Source: Cercophora sp. LCS_1 (taxonomy: Eukaryota > Ascomycota > Sordariomycetes > Sordariales > Lasiosphaeriaceae). Taken from it: a stretch of 64,000 nucleotides of DNA. The stretch's first letter is position 1. Each line of letters starts with the position of its first letter. The stretch is from positions 186,001 through 250,000 of the forward strand of contig JAPZLL010000006.1 in the NCBI GenBank assembly GCA_036250225.1. Direction: 5' to 3'. Shown piece after piece: positions 1-12,452 of this stretch. Under the pieces are notes generated by a model. The model searched no databases and was not told the origin of the DNA. It saw nothing but the letters and a program-made list of their open reading frames with translations. The translations under genes and the position numbers were made by a program.

Positions 1-2330
1 CGCTCGCTTCCAAGAAGTTTGCCGTGTCGCGACCCAGTGAATTGAGCGCAACCGATCAGCGGCCATCCGCGGTTCGGTTCCAAGCGGCAGACAAACAGAG
101 CTGGTCACCACGTTGTGTGGCTGGACGCGGCCCGTGGAATTGAACCAGGTAGCGATTCGTCCTCCTGTCTTTTTTGCTCGGTTGGAGAATTTCCAGCCCG
201 TAGGGTTCGCTACCGAGCGGACAATGTCCGTGAGCCGGCGATCAGTTTGGCCAAACAACTTTATCTCGACTCCTCCGAAAACACATCGTTTTGACCACAG
301 TAAAAGGAAAATTTGCTTCCCCAACAAGATAATCGCAAACTTGCCAGTTAATCGGAAGCGAGGTACGCGCGCAGAATGGTGAGATGGTGAAAGGGACCGG
401 GTGGAGAACCCAAAAGTTGCCCAGCCACGCTTGCTGACCTGCTGGTAGGGGTTGAAGGGTTGCAAATCCGGGGGATAGAAATCATCCCAAAAAAAGACAC
501 GAGGGGCTAAAATTGAGGAGTCAACAAGGGGCGTGCATAGGGGGGTTGCAACGCGACAAGGCGAGCATTGGCGCATTGCTTTTTCGACTTTGCTTTTTTC
601 CACGTACGAGAAGCGGGGAGACGCGGGGAAGAACTCGGTCAGCTGAAGGTGAGCGGCAGAGATTCAAGGTCAACAGGTCTGATATTGGGTCCTTGCAGAC
701 GCAACTTACCAATATATCTCAAGACTATCAGGAGGGTTTGGGAGCACAACAGCGGCAGAGCCAGCGCCTCGGTGAGTAGCCGCGCCTCTCGAGCCGCCAG
801 CGGGGACGAATCGCTGCCCCGATTCGGCCATGTTGCCGCAATATTTGGGTCCCATGAGTCGTGTCATTCGAGATCTTTGGGTTGACAGAACGTGGCGCCC
901 CATATTTTTATCGCGGCATGCACGCAGGTGCATCAATAGTCGCCAGTGTCCGGCGTGATCCCGAGCTCGGAATGCATGATTACCCACAGCGCATCATGCC
1001 TCGTGGACGCGGGCGAGTTGGACGGAACGGATGACAGACGCCAAATGCTACGATGACGGTCCGGCAGAGTCTCAAAGCGGAAGGATCATCATAGTGGCGC
1101 CAGGAGACCACGTTTTATTCGATACCCAGCGATGCTGGTGCTGGCGGTTGCCCCCGGTCACCAAAGTCCCAAAACGTCCCGGGCAACGTGGAACCTATGC
1201 CGGTCCTTGTTCTCACGATGGCCCCCATGGACCTGGATGCTGGATGCCTCGGACCCTCGGTGCGGTGCAACCCTGGCGCGCCCGGGGCTTGGTAATCCTT
1301 CCCAGCATCGGTTCGATGTCTGCGACAGGAGTCCTCCCACGGCCGCGAACTCAGGGTCTTGGTATCGCACCCCCAATGATCCCAAGGCGGAGCGATTCGG
1401 AGGTCGTGCTAACAGCCGTTGTATCGGATCCACCTACTTCGAAGCCGTCAGCGTTCGCCTGTCAGCAAAAAGAGTTTGGACAGAAGGTGGGGACATGATG
1501 TCGCCCAAACCGGTTGCGCACTGGCTCTTCCCTAGCCAAATCATGCCGCCACGCAGCGTGGTGGCTGCATCAGTGACAGGCCAACATCGCCAGATTGTTT
1601 CGTGCAGAAAACGACATCGTTAGTGAGTCTGAAAGTAGGCAAAGGCGAGGCATGAGGGGGCTGCGCGGAGATTCTACCCGCGCAGGAGATTGACCTTCCC
1701 CGCACAGACCGTTCCAACATGCAGGCACCATGCAAAGCCTCCATCGCGCCTGCCCACATTCGGTGTTTTGGCGGGTTGCCCACCCCAGGGAAGGAAATGG
1801 TGCTTGGAGTCGCCCCTGTTGTCGCAACTTCGTCCCGTCTTGGGCGTTTCCACCTCCACAGGGTCCCCACTTGGGACGACATTAAGCTCGCACGCAAAAC
1901 GTCTTGTCGCCGGTCCGTCCCAAGACTTGTCAAGCACGTCCCGGGCCGGGCCGCATTGATGAAGTGCGACTGTGCGATCAGTAAACGACATGACGACAAG
2001 CGAAACACAGAGAGGTTCGAGAATGCAACTCCCCTTTTCCTGGCAGGCAAGAGTCTCAGAGTGCAACCCCCCGCGGCAGGTGACCCAGGCCCGTGGACAT
2101 TCAAGTGGCGTGTTCCCATGGAGGCTAGCGCTGCTGCATGCTGGGAGGGGTTTCCGGCATGGCAACCCTGTCCGCACCTGCATCAAGTGTCGGAGCGCAA
2201 CGCACTCCTTCGAGGTGCCCGGCGTGCCGGCCGGCGCGTGGGAAATTCTTCGGCCCAGATCAGAATAGCGACCACCGACCCCGGCGACCTTGTCTTGTCG
2301 ACGGATCGAGTCGAGAGTCCGGGAAAAGCG
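1..2330. other. Intergenic region, no gene recognised
   Basis: Both strands carry only short overlapping open frames with no recognisable domain. The longest, about 206 codons at 1719-2339 (+), overlaps equally long frames on the other strand and has no protein-like composition. The distal part probably belongs to the neighbour outside the window; the proximal part is the promoter region of the tyrosinase-like gene. Confidence 0.5.
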
Positions 2331-2338
2331 CATATATG
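2331..2338 (+). promoter_or_regulatory. TATA-like element of the tyrosinase gene
   Basis: A CATATATG element lies about 100 bases before the ATG at 2439, a normal fungal core-promoter distance. Pyrimidine-rich sequence follows it up to the start codon. Confidence 0.4.
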
Positions 2339-2438
2339 AAGGCGGCGGGCCCCCGTGTTTGGATCGTGACTTCTTGGTTCAGGCTCCATCACCCTCAGTC
2401 ACTCTTTCCCCTCCTCGTACTCGGTTCCCACCGCCACA

Positions 2439-3829
2439 ATGGTGGCCTCCAAGCAGCTCAGCTGGCTCCTTTGGGCCGTTTCCCTCTTTGTTCTCCCGGC
2501 CTCGGCGGCCCGCACCAAGCGCGAGGAGTTTACCGACACCGAGATCGTCACGGGCGATGCTCTGTCGCAGCTCGCCGACTTGGCCTTCAACACCACGGTC
2601 CCGTCCGTGTCGGCCAAGGCCCGCCGCACTTTTGGCGGGTCGTGCAACCTCGGCAACTTGAAGATCCGCCGTGAATGGCGCACCCTCTCCAAGCCTGAGC
2701 GCAAGCGGTACATTGCTGCCGTCAAGTGCCTGCAGACCAAGCCGTCTATCCTCCCTGCCGGCGCCGCCCCCGGCTCCAAGTCCATCTTTGACGACTTTGT
2801 TGCCGTCCATCTGAACCAGACCATCTTCATCCATCTGACGGTACAGAACTCCTTCCACAGACATGGCAATGATAGAGACTGACACGCACGCGCAGGGTAC
2901 CTTCCTCACCTGGCACCGCTACTTCACCTATGCCTACGAGCAGCAGCTCCGCACCCAATGCGGCTACACCGGTATGCCCGCTTCCGAATTTCCTTCCTCC
3001 CCATCTGCTGACACTGGCTACAGACCCTCTCCCCTACTGGGAATGGGGACTCGACGTTAACAACCCGGCCGCCTCGCCGGTCTTTGACGGCTCGGACACC
3101 TCGCTGGGCGGAAATGGCCAGTATATCCCGCACGCCGGTTTGATCCTGACCGAGCCCCTCAACCCCGCCGCGCCCATTCCTTTGCCCCCTGGATCCGGCG
3201 GTGGCTGCGTCACCACTGGTCCCTTTGCGAACATGCAGGTCAACATTGGCGCCGTTGCTCTTGCCCAGTACGGAACCACGGATGTGTATGCCTCGGCCAA
3301 CCCGCTGGGCACAGGCAACGAGCGCTGCCTCAAGCGTGATCTGAACGCCGGCGTTGCCAAGCGCTACACCTCCTTCCTCAACACGACGAGCTTGATCCTG
3401 AACAACAACAACGTTGAGTGGTTCCAGGCCATCTTGCAGGCTGATCCCCGCTACGTCCACGGCGAGTTGGGCGTCCACGGTGGTGGCCACTTCGTCATCG
3501 GCGGTGACCCGGGTGGTGATCCCTTCATCAGCCCCGGTGACCCGGCCTTCTACCTGCACCACGCCCAGGTTGACCGTGTCTACTGGATCTGGCAGATGCT
3601 TGACTTCAACAACAGAAAGGTATGTGCTTGTCTCTCCCGAGTTCCAGGTGATGGAAGGCTGACATGTTGATAGAACGTCTTTGGTACCGGTGCCTTTATG
3701 GACATCTTCCCCACCCCCAATGTCACGGTCAACGACTGGCTTGACATCTCGCCCCTTGCACCGCCCATCCAGATCAAGGATCTGATGAACACCGTTGGTG
3801 GTTCGCCGCTTTGCTATGTTTACCTCTAA
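2439..3829 (+). CDS. Secreted tyrosinase-like copper oxidase
   Basis: Type-3 copper protein that would oxidise phenols or catechols. I read four exons: 2439-2840, 2896-2971, 3024-3619 and 3674-3829, with introns of 52-55 nt and frame kept at every junction, giving 409 residues. Residues 1-24 form a signal peptide ending in an Ala-Ser-Ala-Ala stretch. The first copper site has H124, H132 and H141 (in TWHRYF). The second has H311 and H315 (VHGGGH) and the H338-H339 pair (FYLHHAQVDR). The HLT|GTF junction across intron 1 restores the expected CuA motif, which supports the model. The length fits short secreted tyrosinases without the long C-terminal lid domain. The ATG follows a TATA-like element. 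The natural substrate is unknown; the family includes pigment and secondary-metabolite enzymes. Confidence 0.92.
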
Positions 3830-3974
3830 GTTGTTCGGAATTGGGTCGGCAATCTGCCTTTGAGATCTACGCTGGCTATCTGCCTTGAGTGTTTTTTTAA
3901 TATCGCAATATACAGACTAAAACACAACCTTGCCCACGTGCTACATCTGTTGATATCCCACTCCCACTCCCCGC

Positions 3975-5997
3975 TTATTTCTCCTCCAACCCAAACTCCG
4001 TCTCCAACTCGGTCCTCATCTTAATCTGCCTCTCCCCAAACACAGCCAAGAACGACGCCGCCGAAAACGCAATGCCCACCAACCACAACTGCCTCAGCGC
4101 CCCCGTATACAAATCCCTCACCTGCTCCCTCACCACCTCCTCCAACGAACCCACCCACGCCGCCGTCGCCAACCCATACGCATCCCCACCCAACAACAGT
4201 CCCCTAACCCCCTCATCCCCAACCATGCCCACGTTCCTCTCAATATAATTATTAAAAATCGCCGCCGGAATCGCAACCCCCCAAATAGCCCCAAACGACC
4301 GTACAAACGACCACGTCGCCGTCGCAGCCGCCTGGTCCTTTTCCTCCAACGGCGCTTGACAAGCCGGTAGCAACGTGTTGAGCACAAACCCCGATCCACC
4401 GGCCGCTATAATCTCAAACACGACCCACTCCGCCGTTGTCGTGTTTTTATCCAGCAACGCGAACAGGCCAATACCAAGTGTGCTCACCCCAAACCCAAAT
4501 ACATGTAACGGTTTGTATTTCCCAAACTTGGCCAGCAACAAGACAGCGATAATCGCAACCGGCACAAAGATGATAATGACGGGGAGCAACTGCACGCCAG
4601 ACCGCGAAGGCGAACTCAGCAGCACAGCCTGGAAATATACCGGCAAGAAGAAGAGGACCCAATACAGGAGCATCGCGTTCAGAAACGTGACGAAGAAGAT
4701 GATGGCGGATGTGCGGTTGCTGAAGAGACGGGGCGGGACGACGGGCTCGGTGATGAAGGGGCGGGATTCGAGGTAGACGAAGGATACTAGACCGGCTAGG
4801 CCGAGGAGGAGGGGGACGAGGATCCGGTATGAGGGCCACGGGTAGCGGGTCGAGGCGTAGGTTAGAGCGTAGAGGATGGAGACGGTGGAGGCGATGAGGA
4901 GGGTGTTGCCTGGGTAGTCGATGCGCTTGAGTTTTTGGGTGATGGTTGTGTTTTTATTGTGGGTGACGTGGAGGAAGAGAAGGATCATGAGGAGGGATAG
5001 GGCGCCGAACTGGGAGTTGTTGATTAGTAGGGGTTCATGGATTTGGGGGCTGGGCTAGGCATTGGGATGAGACAAAATAAATCCGGCTTGATGCCATCTC
5101 AAATGGGCTAGACGATGTAATGTAAACTCCAATATGCATCAACAGCAATATGTCAAGGCCTTTTTAGTAGCTTTTGAGGCATTTGAAATAGCCAGCGATG
5201 CGTTGGGATGTAGGGTTTAACCCCTTTTGTAGTGGACGAATGTGCCCTTTTCCTTTTTCCCTGTGCCGTTTTATTTTGTCAAGAGGCTTGAGGGAATGGA
5301 TAGATGGAAAACAACTGCGGGTGGATATAGGGATGGGCTTGGGTAATAAGGTGTGGGAAGGAGAAGGAAAAGGACGAACCGGCAAATTGATATAAAACAC
5401 CCATCGCCACGTCGTATTCTCAATAATAGCACCCCCCACATACGGTCCAATGGCCAGCCCAACAAAGTAAACACCCAGTACATAGGCCATGTAATTACCT
5501 CGTTCGCGAAGCGGTACCAGGTCGGACACAATCACGTCGATAATCATGTTGATCCCGCCCCCGCCCATCCCCTGGAGAGCCCGTCCCGCGATGAGCGTCG
5601 CACCATTCGTTGCGCCACCAGCGATGCCGCTGCCGAGGGTGAACAGGGCCACAATAGCCAGCGTCACGTAGCGTCGGCCAAAGATGTTGGCGAGCTGGCC
5701 AAAGAGTGGCTGGATGGCGGCGCTGGTGAGGAAAAAGACGTTGTTCACCCAGATGTAGTTCTCGCCCAGCTCGAGCTCGTCGACGATGAACGGGAGGGAG
5801 GTGGTCACGACGGTGTTTTCCAGCGAGCTGAGGATGCCCATGACGCAGAGGGTTGCGATGATGGCCCAGAAACGGGGGCCGCGTTGGAAGGTTGGGTTGG
5901 CGGGTGCTGGTTTGGCTGTTTCGGGGTCGCAGGAGGATGCATCGGGTGCGGAGTCGACAGCCTCGGGGGGCTCATTTTTGGAGGGCACAGTGGACAT
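3975..5997 (-). CDS. MFS drug:H+ antiporter (DHA2-type)
   Basis: Plasma-membrane efflux pump of the 14-TM DHA2 family. The model has two exons on the minus strand, 5997-5380 and 5009-3975, and 550 residues. The join at ...FYINLP|FGALSLLMILLF restores the motif that normally follows TM6. The N-terminus is a polar Pro/Glu-rich tail, then TM1. Motif A is visible as GQLANIFGRR between TM2 and TM3 and motif C as GLAIGPYVGG in TM5. The chosen ATG (MSTVPSK) gives the usual cytosolic tail; an in-frame ATG at 6099 would add an unusual 34-residue hydrophobic leader. The intron is 370 nt, about seven times its neighbours' length, and its donor is GTTCGT. The gene is convergent with the tyrosinase gene. 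Substrate unknown. Confidence 0.85.
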
Positions 5998-6548
5998 GGC
6001 TGACGGAGAAAAAAAGCTCACAACGAAGGAGGGAAGAAAAGCAAGAATGATTGTGATGATTGTTTTGGCTGTCTGTTTTGTTGGACTCATGTGAGCCATT
6101 TGAGCTCTCCGTGCTGGCTTTTATCCAGTCCATCTTGTTTTCTAGGCCAGGCCAGAGATATCCCGAGTCCGAGTTGTCTTGCATTCGACAGCATGGCGGC
6201 CGACAAAAACCCTCCGGTGTCGACCGACCAAAAAGTGGCTGGCGGGTGCGGATATGATGCACATCAAGCGGAAGAGATAACAGTTTGATTCAATGCTTCG
6301 GCGCAATCCGTCGTCCCTGGGCTCCGGTTTTGAAACGGACGGGTTGTGGCGGCCCCGGGCCGCTCCCGACGGGAGTGGAGGCACAAGTTCGTCCGACTTC
6401 CCGCCCCGGCACAAAGCGTCGCTGCCAAGCGGAAATGCGGCCTGCCCAAGCCATGCCATAATACGGCCATTACCGCGATAGAAAAACAAAATAAATCGGA
6501 CATGGCCTCACGCTCTGTTGTTGTGCAACTGGATTCTTTATTCGCGCC
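5998..6548. other. Intergenic region upstream of the DHA2 gene
   Basis: This stretch holds the 5' flank of the transporter and the 3' flank of the next minus-strand gene. I see no further gene or clear motif. Confidence 0.4.
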
Positions 6549-7676
6549 TTATTTGTACACGTGACTTGATAATTCCTGCGGTTGCCAGTCTCTCCCCGGA
6601 GCTTCATGTCGACTGACAGATACACCCGGGACCTCATAGCGCGGGGTTCCCACACCGGAAAGCTCCATTGGTTTGTCTGTGTACTGCAACACGGTTGTTG
6701 ATCCCGTGTTCATTGTGGGTGCTGGCCAAGTCGTTGACCCGGGCAGCTCCTCCGCTCCGTTCTGTCGCCCGGCGCCGTGCTGACGCTTCTTCCACCAGAC
6801 GAATACCGCTGCCATGAGAATACCTAGTATTACGAGGGCAATGCTGATGGATATCCCGGCGATTGCACCACCTGATAGTCCTGGGGAACCGGCGTTTGAT
6901 TCCGAGGATCCGGACCCGGAACCTGACCCAGATCCAGACCCCGCACCATCGCCGTTTGATACCTTCCCACCAGCTCCCGCCGTGCCGGTCGGTGTCCCTG
7001 ATATCACGTTCCCTCCCGAAGAGTCGATCCCGTTGCTTATTGATGCTGAATTTGCCGCAGATGACTCCGGGCCCGAACTTGATCCGACCGTCGTCGGTGC
7101 TCTTGTGGAAGTCGACTGTGGCCTGTCAGACGCCTGCCAAGCAATATGGATCATGGGCGCGTAGACGTTGAGCGTCGGAATGCTCTTCTCCGACACCGTG
7201 GTGGGGGCCGTGGCTACAGCGAGAGTGCCCGTCGTCCCGCTCGTGCACCCTACCGTTTCGATGGTCGTCGACGTTGCGATTGAGATGCAAGTCTGCCCAT
7301 TCTGATTTGCGCACCGGAAGCCCCGCGGACAGCATCCCACTGCCGTTTCACCAGGCGCCATCTGGAACTGTATCGACCACCCCGTTGCGCCTCCCGCTGT
7401 CGCCGAGCATGCAGATGTGTAGTCCATCGGGCATTGCACGCCAGGCGAGTAGAATCCCCATCCTTTCAGTGTAGGGCTAGGTTGCAGGGCGCCCTGGGAC
7501 GTTGTCGGCCAGCATGCGGTGCCGTCTTGGACTCCAGTCGGTACGCAGCTCTGGCCATACCACACGACATTGCAGGTTGCGCACCAGCCGACTCCTGTCG
7601 AGCACGCCGCTGGCCGAGTGAACGTTGTTGTCAGCGGGCCGAGGATGACTCTTTGGGCATTTGTAATGGCCGCCAT
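6549..7676 (-). CDS. Single-pass Ser/Thr-rich membrane protein
   Basis: One uninterrupted frame of 375 residues. Residues 1 to about 170 form a Cys-rich ectodomain (roughly 15 cysteines) beginning LGPLTTTFTRP. A Ser/Thr/Gly-rich stalk with a (SG)n run follows. One strong transmembrane helix near residues 270-295 (GAIAGISISIALVILGILMA) ends in WWKKR, and a cytosolic tail of about 80 residues completes the protein. There is no classical signal peptide, which I recall as usual for fungal proteins with this LGPLTTTFTPP-type start. The plan of ectodomain, stalk, TM and short tail resembles WSC/Mid2-type surface sensors, but I see no WSC domain. A cell-surface location is inferred; function unknown. 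Confidence 0.75.
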   Translation of the reverse strand: MAAITNAQRVILGPLTTTFTRPAACSTGVGWCATCNVVWYGQSCVPTGVQDGTACWPTTSQGALQPSPTLKGWGFYSPGVQCPMDYTSACSATAGGATGWSIQFQMAPGETAVGCCPRGFRCANQNGQTCISIATSTTIETVGCTSGTTGTLAVATAPTTVSEKSIPTLNVYAPMIHIAWQASDRPQSTSTRAPTTVGSSSGPESSAANSASISNGIDSSGGNVISGTPTGTAGAGGKVSNGDGAGSGSGSGSGSGSSESNAGSPGLSGGAIAGISISIALVILGILMAAVFVWWKKRQHGAGRQNGAEELPGSTTWPAPTMNTGSTTVLQYTDKPMELSGVGTPRYEVPGVSVSRHEAPGRDWQPQELSSHVYK

Positions 7677-8791
7677 TGCGATCGGTCACCGGCCTTCGGA
7701 CGATACCCGTGTTGTTGGTTGTCGTATTCGATATCAATCGGTCGGCCTCGTTTATGACCCGGCGCCACGACAGGAAGACTTCGTGAAGGCCTGCAAAGTT
7801 CAAGAAAGGGAAGAACGGCAGGAGTGGAAGAAATAACGAATGTAACGACAGCCAAAGATCGGCTATGAACGAATGAAAGCCGTCCCAGAGAACTGGAAGC
7901 CAGGAGACAGACCCAAGAGCCGACTGCTTGTCGGCCAGAAGGGAGACGGCCGGAGAGGTGGCCGACGAGATGCAAACCGCTTTCGCTTGCCAAGCGAATC
8001 TTGATTGCTGGTGCTCCAGGGCTGAAAAGAAGACCCGGGATGTGCATCCTTCACCGTTGATCATGCCGCACCAAGACCCTTTTCCGCGCGATTGCGCCCC
8101 TGCATTGGCTGGGTAGGCGCGCCTGGGTTTTCCGTGGATCTCAAGGGGGCACGGCCCAAAAGATGGGCGCGAAATAACGCGGATTGATGCGAGCGATTCC
8201 CCTTTTCTGTCTCTGGTCGAAACATTGCTGAGCGGACCAAAGTGGCGGTTCAAATCGTCAGATCCTACACTCTCCTCGCGGCAATGCAGGACGCGATCTC
8301 GGAAAGCAAGATGGTGGCGCTTTGGTGCCCCCCTTACATCAAGCCTCTTACCGTTTGGGGCTGCCTGGCCCGGCAACCAAAGTCGACGAGTTTGTCGTCT
8401 TTAGCCTGTATGCGATTCATTTGTTCCCATTCGTATTGGTGATAGGGAATCATCCTGCGATGGCTCGACATCGTGGGTGGCTGATCTCACACGTTTTGAC
8501 GTGCTTGACTTTCCGAAGGAGATTCTCAGTATGAATCGGAGCCGCATGCGAATTTTGATGTCAGGGGGAATTGGAAGTCTGCTGGGATTAGGTTTGCGGT
8601 TCACGGCCCGGCTGACAGAAAGGGACACGCTAAATCACATCAGGTTAGGGGTTTTGCGGGTGCGCCAGGGTCTGTCGTCTTCGGCGCTTCGCGACGGGTC
8701 GCGACGGAAGGTGGGGTGAAACCGGCGAAGCGCCGCCCTTCAAGCGCGGGAACTTCGTCGCGCCTTCCTCAGGGGCTTCTTTGTGTGTGAC
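7677..8791. other. Intergenic region, no gene recognised
   Basis: It contains the 5' flank of the minus-strand membrane-protein gene and the 5' flank of the truncated HET frame. Open frames here are short and overlapping. Confidence 0.4.
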
Positions 8792-9613
8792 ATGGCTGTA
8801 TGCAATGCTCGCTGGGATTTGAGCGTCCAGAATGTTCGTTCGGCGGCGGCGGAGCAGCGACTGTTGGCCGCTTCGGCGCGCTCCGAGCTATACAACCGCT
8901 CACAGCAACCAGTGACACCTTCACTCAACTCTTCAGCATCGTCGTGTCCATTTTGCGGCATTCTCCTTCAAGGCGCCGTCGCCGGGCTGAAGTATGCGGG
9001 TCTGATATCCGATGCGTCGGAAGCACCAACCATTGACGTCTTCCTCGCGGTACCTGGGCATGCTATTGAGGCGCAATTTGCGTTCAAGGACCAGGCAAGC
9101 CGACCTTTGCTACCACCCTTCGAATTCCTTTCAGGAGAAGGCAATCCATGTCCAAGAGGAACTAGCTCTGTTGCGCGTCTGATCTCGGAGTCCAGTCGGT
9201 CTGTTCTGCAGCCTGGCGGCCTTGCATTTCGATGGCTCGAGGAGTGCTCGCGGAACCACCCACGGTGCGGAAAGCATGACGAGCACTTGCCCACCAGGGT
9301 CATAGACGTCTCTGGAGATCAGCCATTTCTATTTCTCTATAAGACGGCGCCGGACGAGAAGGGTCGATACGTCTGTCTGGGCTACTGCTGGGGCTGCCCT
9401 CAACGGGCTATGGCCACTGTTAGCACTCTTGCGGCAAGAAAAGCTCGGATTGCTTACAACGGCCTGCCCTTGACGCTCCGCGATGCAATCGACGTCACCG
9501 GGGACGTTGGTATCCAATACATCTGGATCGATGCTCTATGCATCACCCAGGACGACTTGGCCGACTGGCAACGCGAGTCGACTGCAGTGGCCGATGTCTA
9601 CGGCAACTCCTAA
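8792..9613 (+). pseudogene. Truncated HET-domain gene
   Basis: The frame encodes the first half of a heterokaryon-incompatibility (HET) protein: an N-terminal SCPFCGILLQ segment, the FRWLEECSRNHPRCG motif that often precedes the domain, then YVCLGYCWG and YIWIDALCITQDDLADWQ, the first two HET blocks. It stops with TAA straight after ADVYGNS. An intact protein would continue with the third block (roughly YxNAxxTIAA) and several hundred more residues. I find no continuation in any frame before 10145. The first in-frame ATG is 8792. The 273-residue product lacks the rest of the HET fold and is most likely inactive, unless a short form has been kept. An intact HET gene begins about 530 bases downstream on the same strand. 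Confidence 0.75.
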
Positions 9614-10144
9614 CAATTTCGGGATCAGCAAGTCACCCGACTGTAGGTATTGCGACATTCTGACATGTGCGTGTCCAATGCAGCAGCTGCCTAGATACTA
9701 GGTAGGCAGCAGAAATGCCAGGCTCCAACTGCCTATCGTTGGAAGAGCCAATTATCCGACCGATGCATGCGTGGGGGGTGCGCAGGCTGTGGTGTTGATG
9801 GGACCTTCAGAGCCTACCAACGCATCCCAGCTCCAGCCCACACAGACGCTGGGGGGACACAAGCAAGAGACTGAACCCTGGGATGATGCGCCCACTGTGA
9901 ACAGCCAAATCCAGCAGATTGATAGGACCAACTCACAGCCAATAGGTAGCGGGCAGTGTGAACACACCAGACTACGAGGACGTGTAATAAGTCGAAGGAC
10001 AGCCTTTGGGCATCAATGCAGACTTTCTGCAAAACACCCCGTACGCCCTTCATTCTTCATTGCTATTTTACTGGCGCTGCTCGCACTGGAGAGCGCGGTT
10101 GCTATTCCCCCACCCATCTCTCGCCGTCCATCACAATCGCCCTC
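9614..10144. other. Intergenic region before the intact HET gene
   Basis: No coding signal continues from the truncated HET frame. The stretch is mainly 5' flank of the gene starting at 10145. Confidence 0.4.
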
Positions 10145-12452
10145 ATGGCTCCGTACACATACCGTGCGCTCGACACCCAGTCGAAGGAGATTCGGCTCGT
10201 TCGGCTGGCGCCTGGTAGCGGAGACGATCCGGTTTGTATGAGCATATTTCACGCTTCCCTGCAGCGACCGCCGCAACAGCAGGTGGGACGACAGGCCCGG
10301 GATACCCTAGCACAGCTACAGGAGACCCTTCCAGAAGGCTATGTTGTCAAGGAAACCCTTGATGGCCGGTACATCTTCAGCCGCAGCGGCACGGAAGTGA
10401 TTCCGACCTCGTGGGAGCACCCAGTTCCCGGGTTTGATCGTGCCCGATACGAAGTACACGCCCAAGACTGCCTTCCTGGACCCTGCTATGAGCCCCACTA
10501 CGAAGCCTTGTCCTATACTTGGGCATCGGGGCTGCTTCCTTCTAATGCTCTCGTGCCTACGAGTTCCGTAGCTGCCGAGATACAGCTCGGCGGCAACCTG
10601 GTCAGCGCTCTCAAGCAACTCCGGTACGAGAAAATGCCCAGGGTGTTGTGGATAGACGCCATCTGCATCAACCAGGGGGACGAGGAAGAACGGAACCTCC
10701 AGGTGAAGCGGATGGGCCTCATCTACTCCCTGGCTCAGAGAGTCGTGGTCTGGCTGGGTCCAGAAGGGGATGATAGCGCACACGCACTCGCGGCGCTCCA
10801 GATCCTGGCAAGCCAGGTCGAACTCACCATCGACAACAGTCTCTGCGCCACCCCCGGAGCGTCGGAGCCTGACTGGTATCACCCCTTTCACACCTTGCCT
10901 CATCGTATCTTTGACGGCAAGACGTGGTCCGCTATCGAATCCCTGTTCCGTCGAGCCTGGTTCAGCCGGGTATGGGTTCTCCAAGAAGTCGCCCTCGCGA
11001 ACCGCTTTGCCGTCGTCCACTGTGGCGGCTCATCTCTACCCTGGCTGGACCTCCGAAAGGCAATCGGGATTCTCCGGGCCAAGCAAAGTACACCGGGGCA
11101 CATCCAGTCGATTCTGGATCCCCAGGTCCCCGGGATCCCTCCCCCAGCCATGCGATCCCTCCCCAGGCTGCTGAACGTTGTCCGACGGAGAAGGTGCCAG
11201 GTGCCGCACGACAAGATTTACGGTGTGCTGAGCTTGGCTTCCCCCGCGCTCGCAAGCTTAATCGAGCCCAGGTACAACATGCCCGCATCCCGCGTCCTCA
11301 CCGACGTGTCTCTTGCTCATCTACAGCTCACCCATCGCCTCGAGCTGCTCCAGTTCTGCGGCACAACAACAGCCGGTCAACGCCTCCCCGAAGCTCCGTC
11401 CTGGGTGCCTAGCTGGGAGCATGGACTCGAGACGGTACTGTTCGGTCTGCGCACGGGACATTCCCGGCTGGCATCCGGCCCGTCCTGCGCGCAATACTCA
11501 GTCCCGTCGGCCGGTGCACTCCAGGTGGCCGGCGTCAGATGTGCCCATGTGAAATCGGTCGGCGATATCGCCCAGGGAACCTCTAGTAGCCAGATCTTGG
11601 ATGTCGTCCGTTCCTGGGAGCCAGAGGGCCTTCTGAGCGGGGAGCACTACCCGCCCGGTGGTGGTTCCGTTTCCATGCTAGACGCCTTTCTTGAGGCCGT
11701 GTTTCAGGGCTGCCTGCGGGACCGGTTTCCCCGGGCCGTGTCCTGGCCGGCATTGGCTACGATTCGTGAGGATTACCTTGCCTTGCTATCCTCAGGGGCA
11801 GGGGCAAGGCCAGGGGCTGGGGCAGATCGGCGCGGCCAGATAGAAAAGTATCTCCGCAACGGCGTGGCCACGGGAGCAGTATTCTTTACAACGAAGCAAG
11901 GGTACTTTGGTGTCTCGGGTAAGGGCGTTGAAGAAGGTGAGTGTGCCAATACATACGTGATTTGATTTCCTTCCGCCCTGTCTGTCTGTCTAGGTACCTT
12001 GGGGGAGAAAAGGAACTGATATTTTTGCAGGGGATGTTGTGTGCGTCATCTTGGGCTGCGATCTGCCGTTGCTGATCCGCCCTGTAAATGAAACCGAGGA
12101 TAAGTTTCGCGTTGTGGGCGTCTGCTTTGTGCCTGGCTTGATGGACGGCGAGAGTCTCCTCGGTCCCCTTCCCGGCAACTGGCGTCTCCAGATGATCTTC
12201 AGGGGTGGCTTCTACTCGCCGACTTACACAGACACTTCTTTGGCAGAGATCATGCAAACTGAAGATCCACGGCTCGGGTCGCTGGATCCGAACTGGGTGG
12301 CCATCCCGAGGGACAGGACACAAGACGATCCTTATTTTTTCTCGAGCTTTCGTGACGAGAATACAGGAAGGGTCATCAACTCTGATCCTAGACTGCTCCC
12401 CAACGCGCTGAAACAGCGTGGTGTCGTTTTGGAGGACTTTGTACTGGTGTGA
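10145..12452 (+). CDS. HET-domain protein
   Basis: Heterokaryon-incompatibility-type protein; HET domains are death-inducing modules in non-self recognition and resemble TIR folds. Two exons, 10145-11936 and 12031-12452, are joined with conserved phase at GVEEG|DVVCVILG (intron 94 nt, GTGAGT...GCAG), giving 737 residues. HET blocks are clear: YEALSYTWAS, then LWIDAICINQGDEEERNLQV with the following VVVWLGPEGD, and RAWFSRVWVLQEVALA. A repeat-free middle carries the usual family segments (DKIYGVLSLA and PSWVPSWE). The second exon encodes the C-terminal block GDVVCVILGCDLP...VGVCFVPGLMDGE, typical of full-length members. No NACHT, WD40 or ankyrin partner domain is present. The gene looks intact and is convergent with HRI1. 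Confidence 0.9.

Noticed and set aside
1719..2339. 206-codon open frame (+), with long frames on the minus strand
   Set aside because: No recognisable motif and mutual overlap of several frames; no basis for choosing one.
5998..6099. Upstream ATG for the DHA2 transporter
   Set aside because: Adds a hydrophobic leader not seen in DHA2 proteins; the internal ATG at 5997 gives the usual polar tail.
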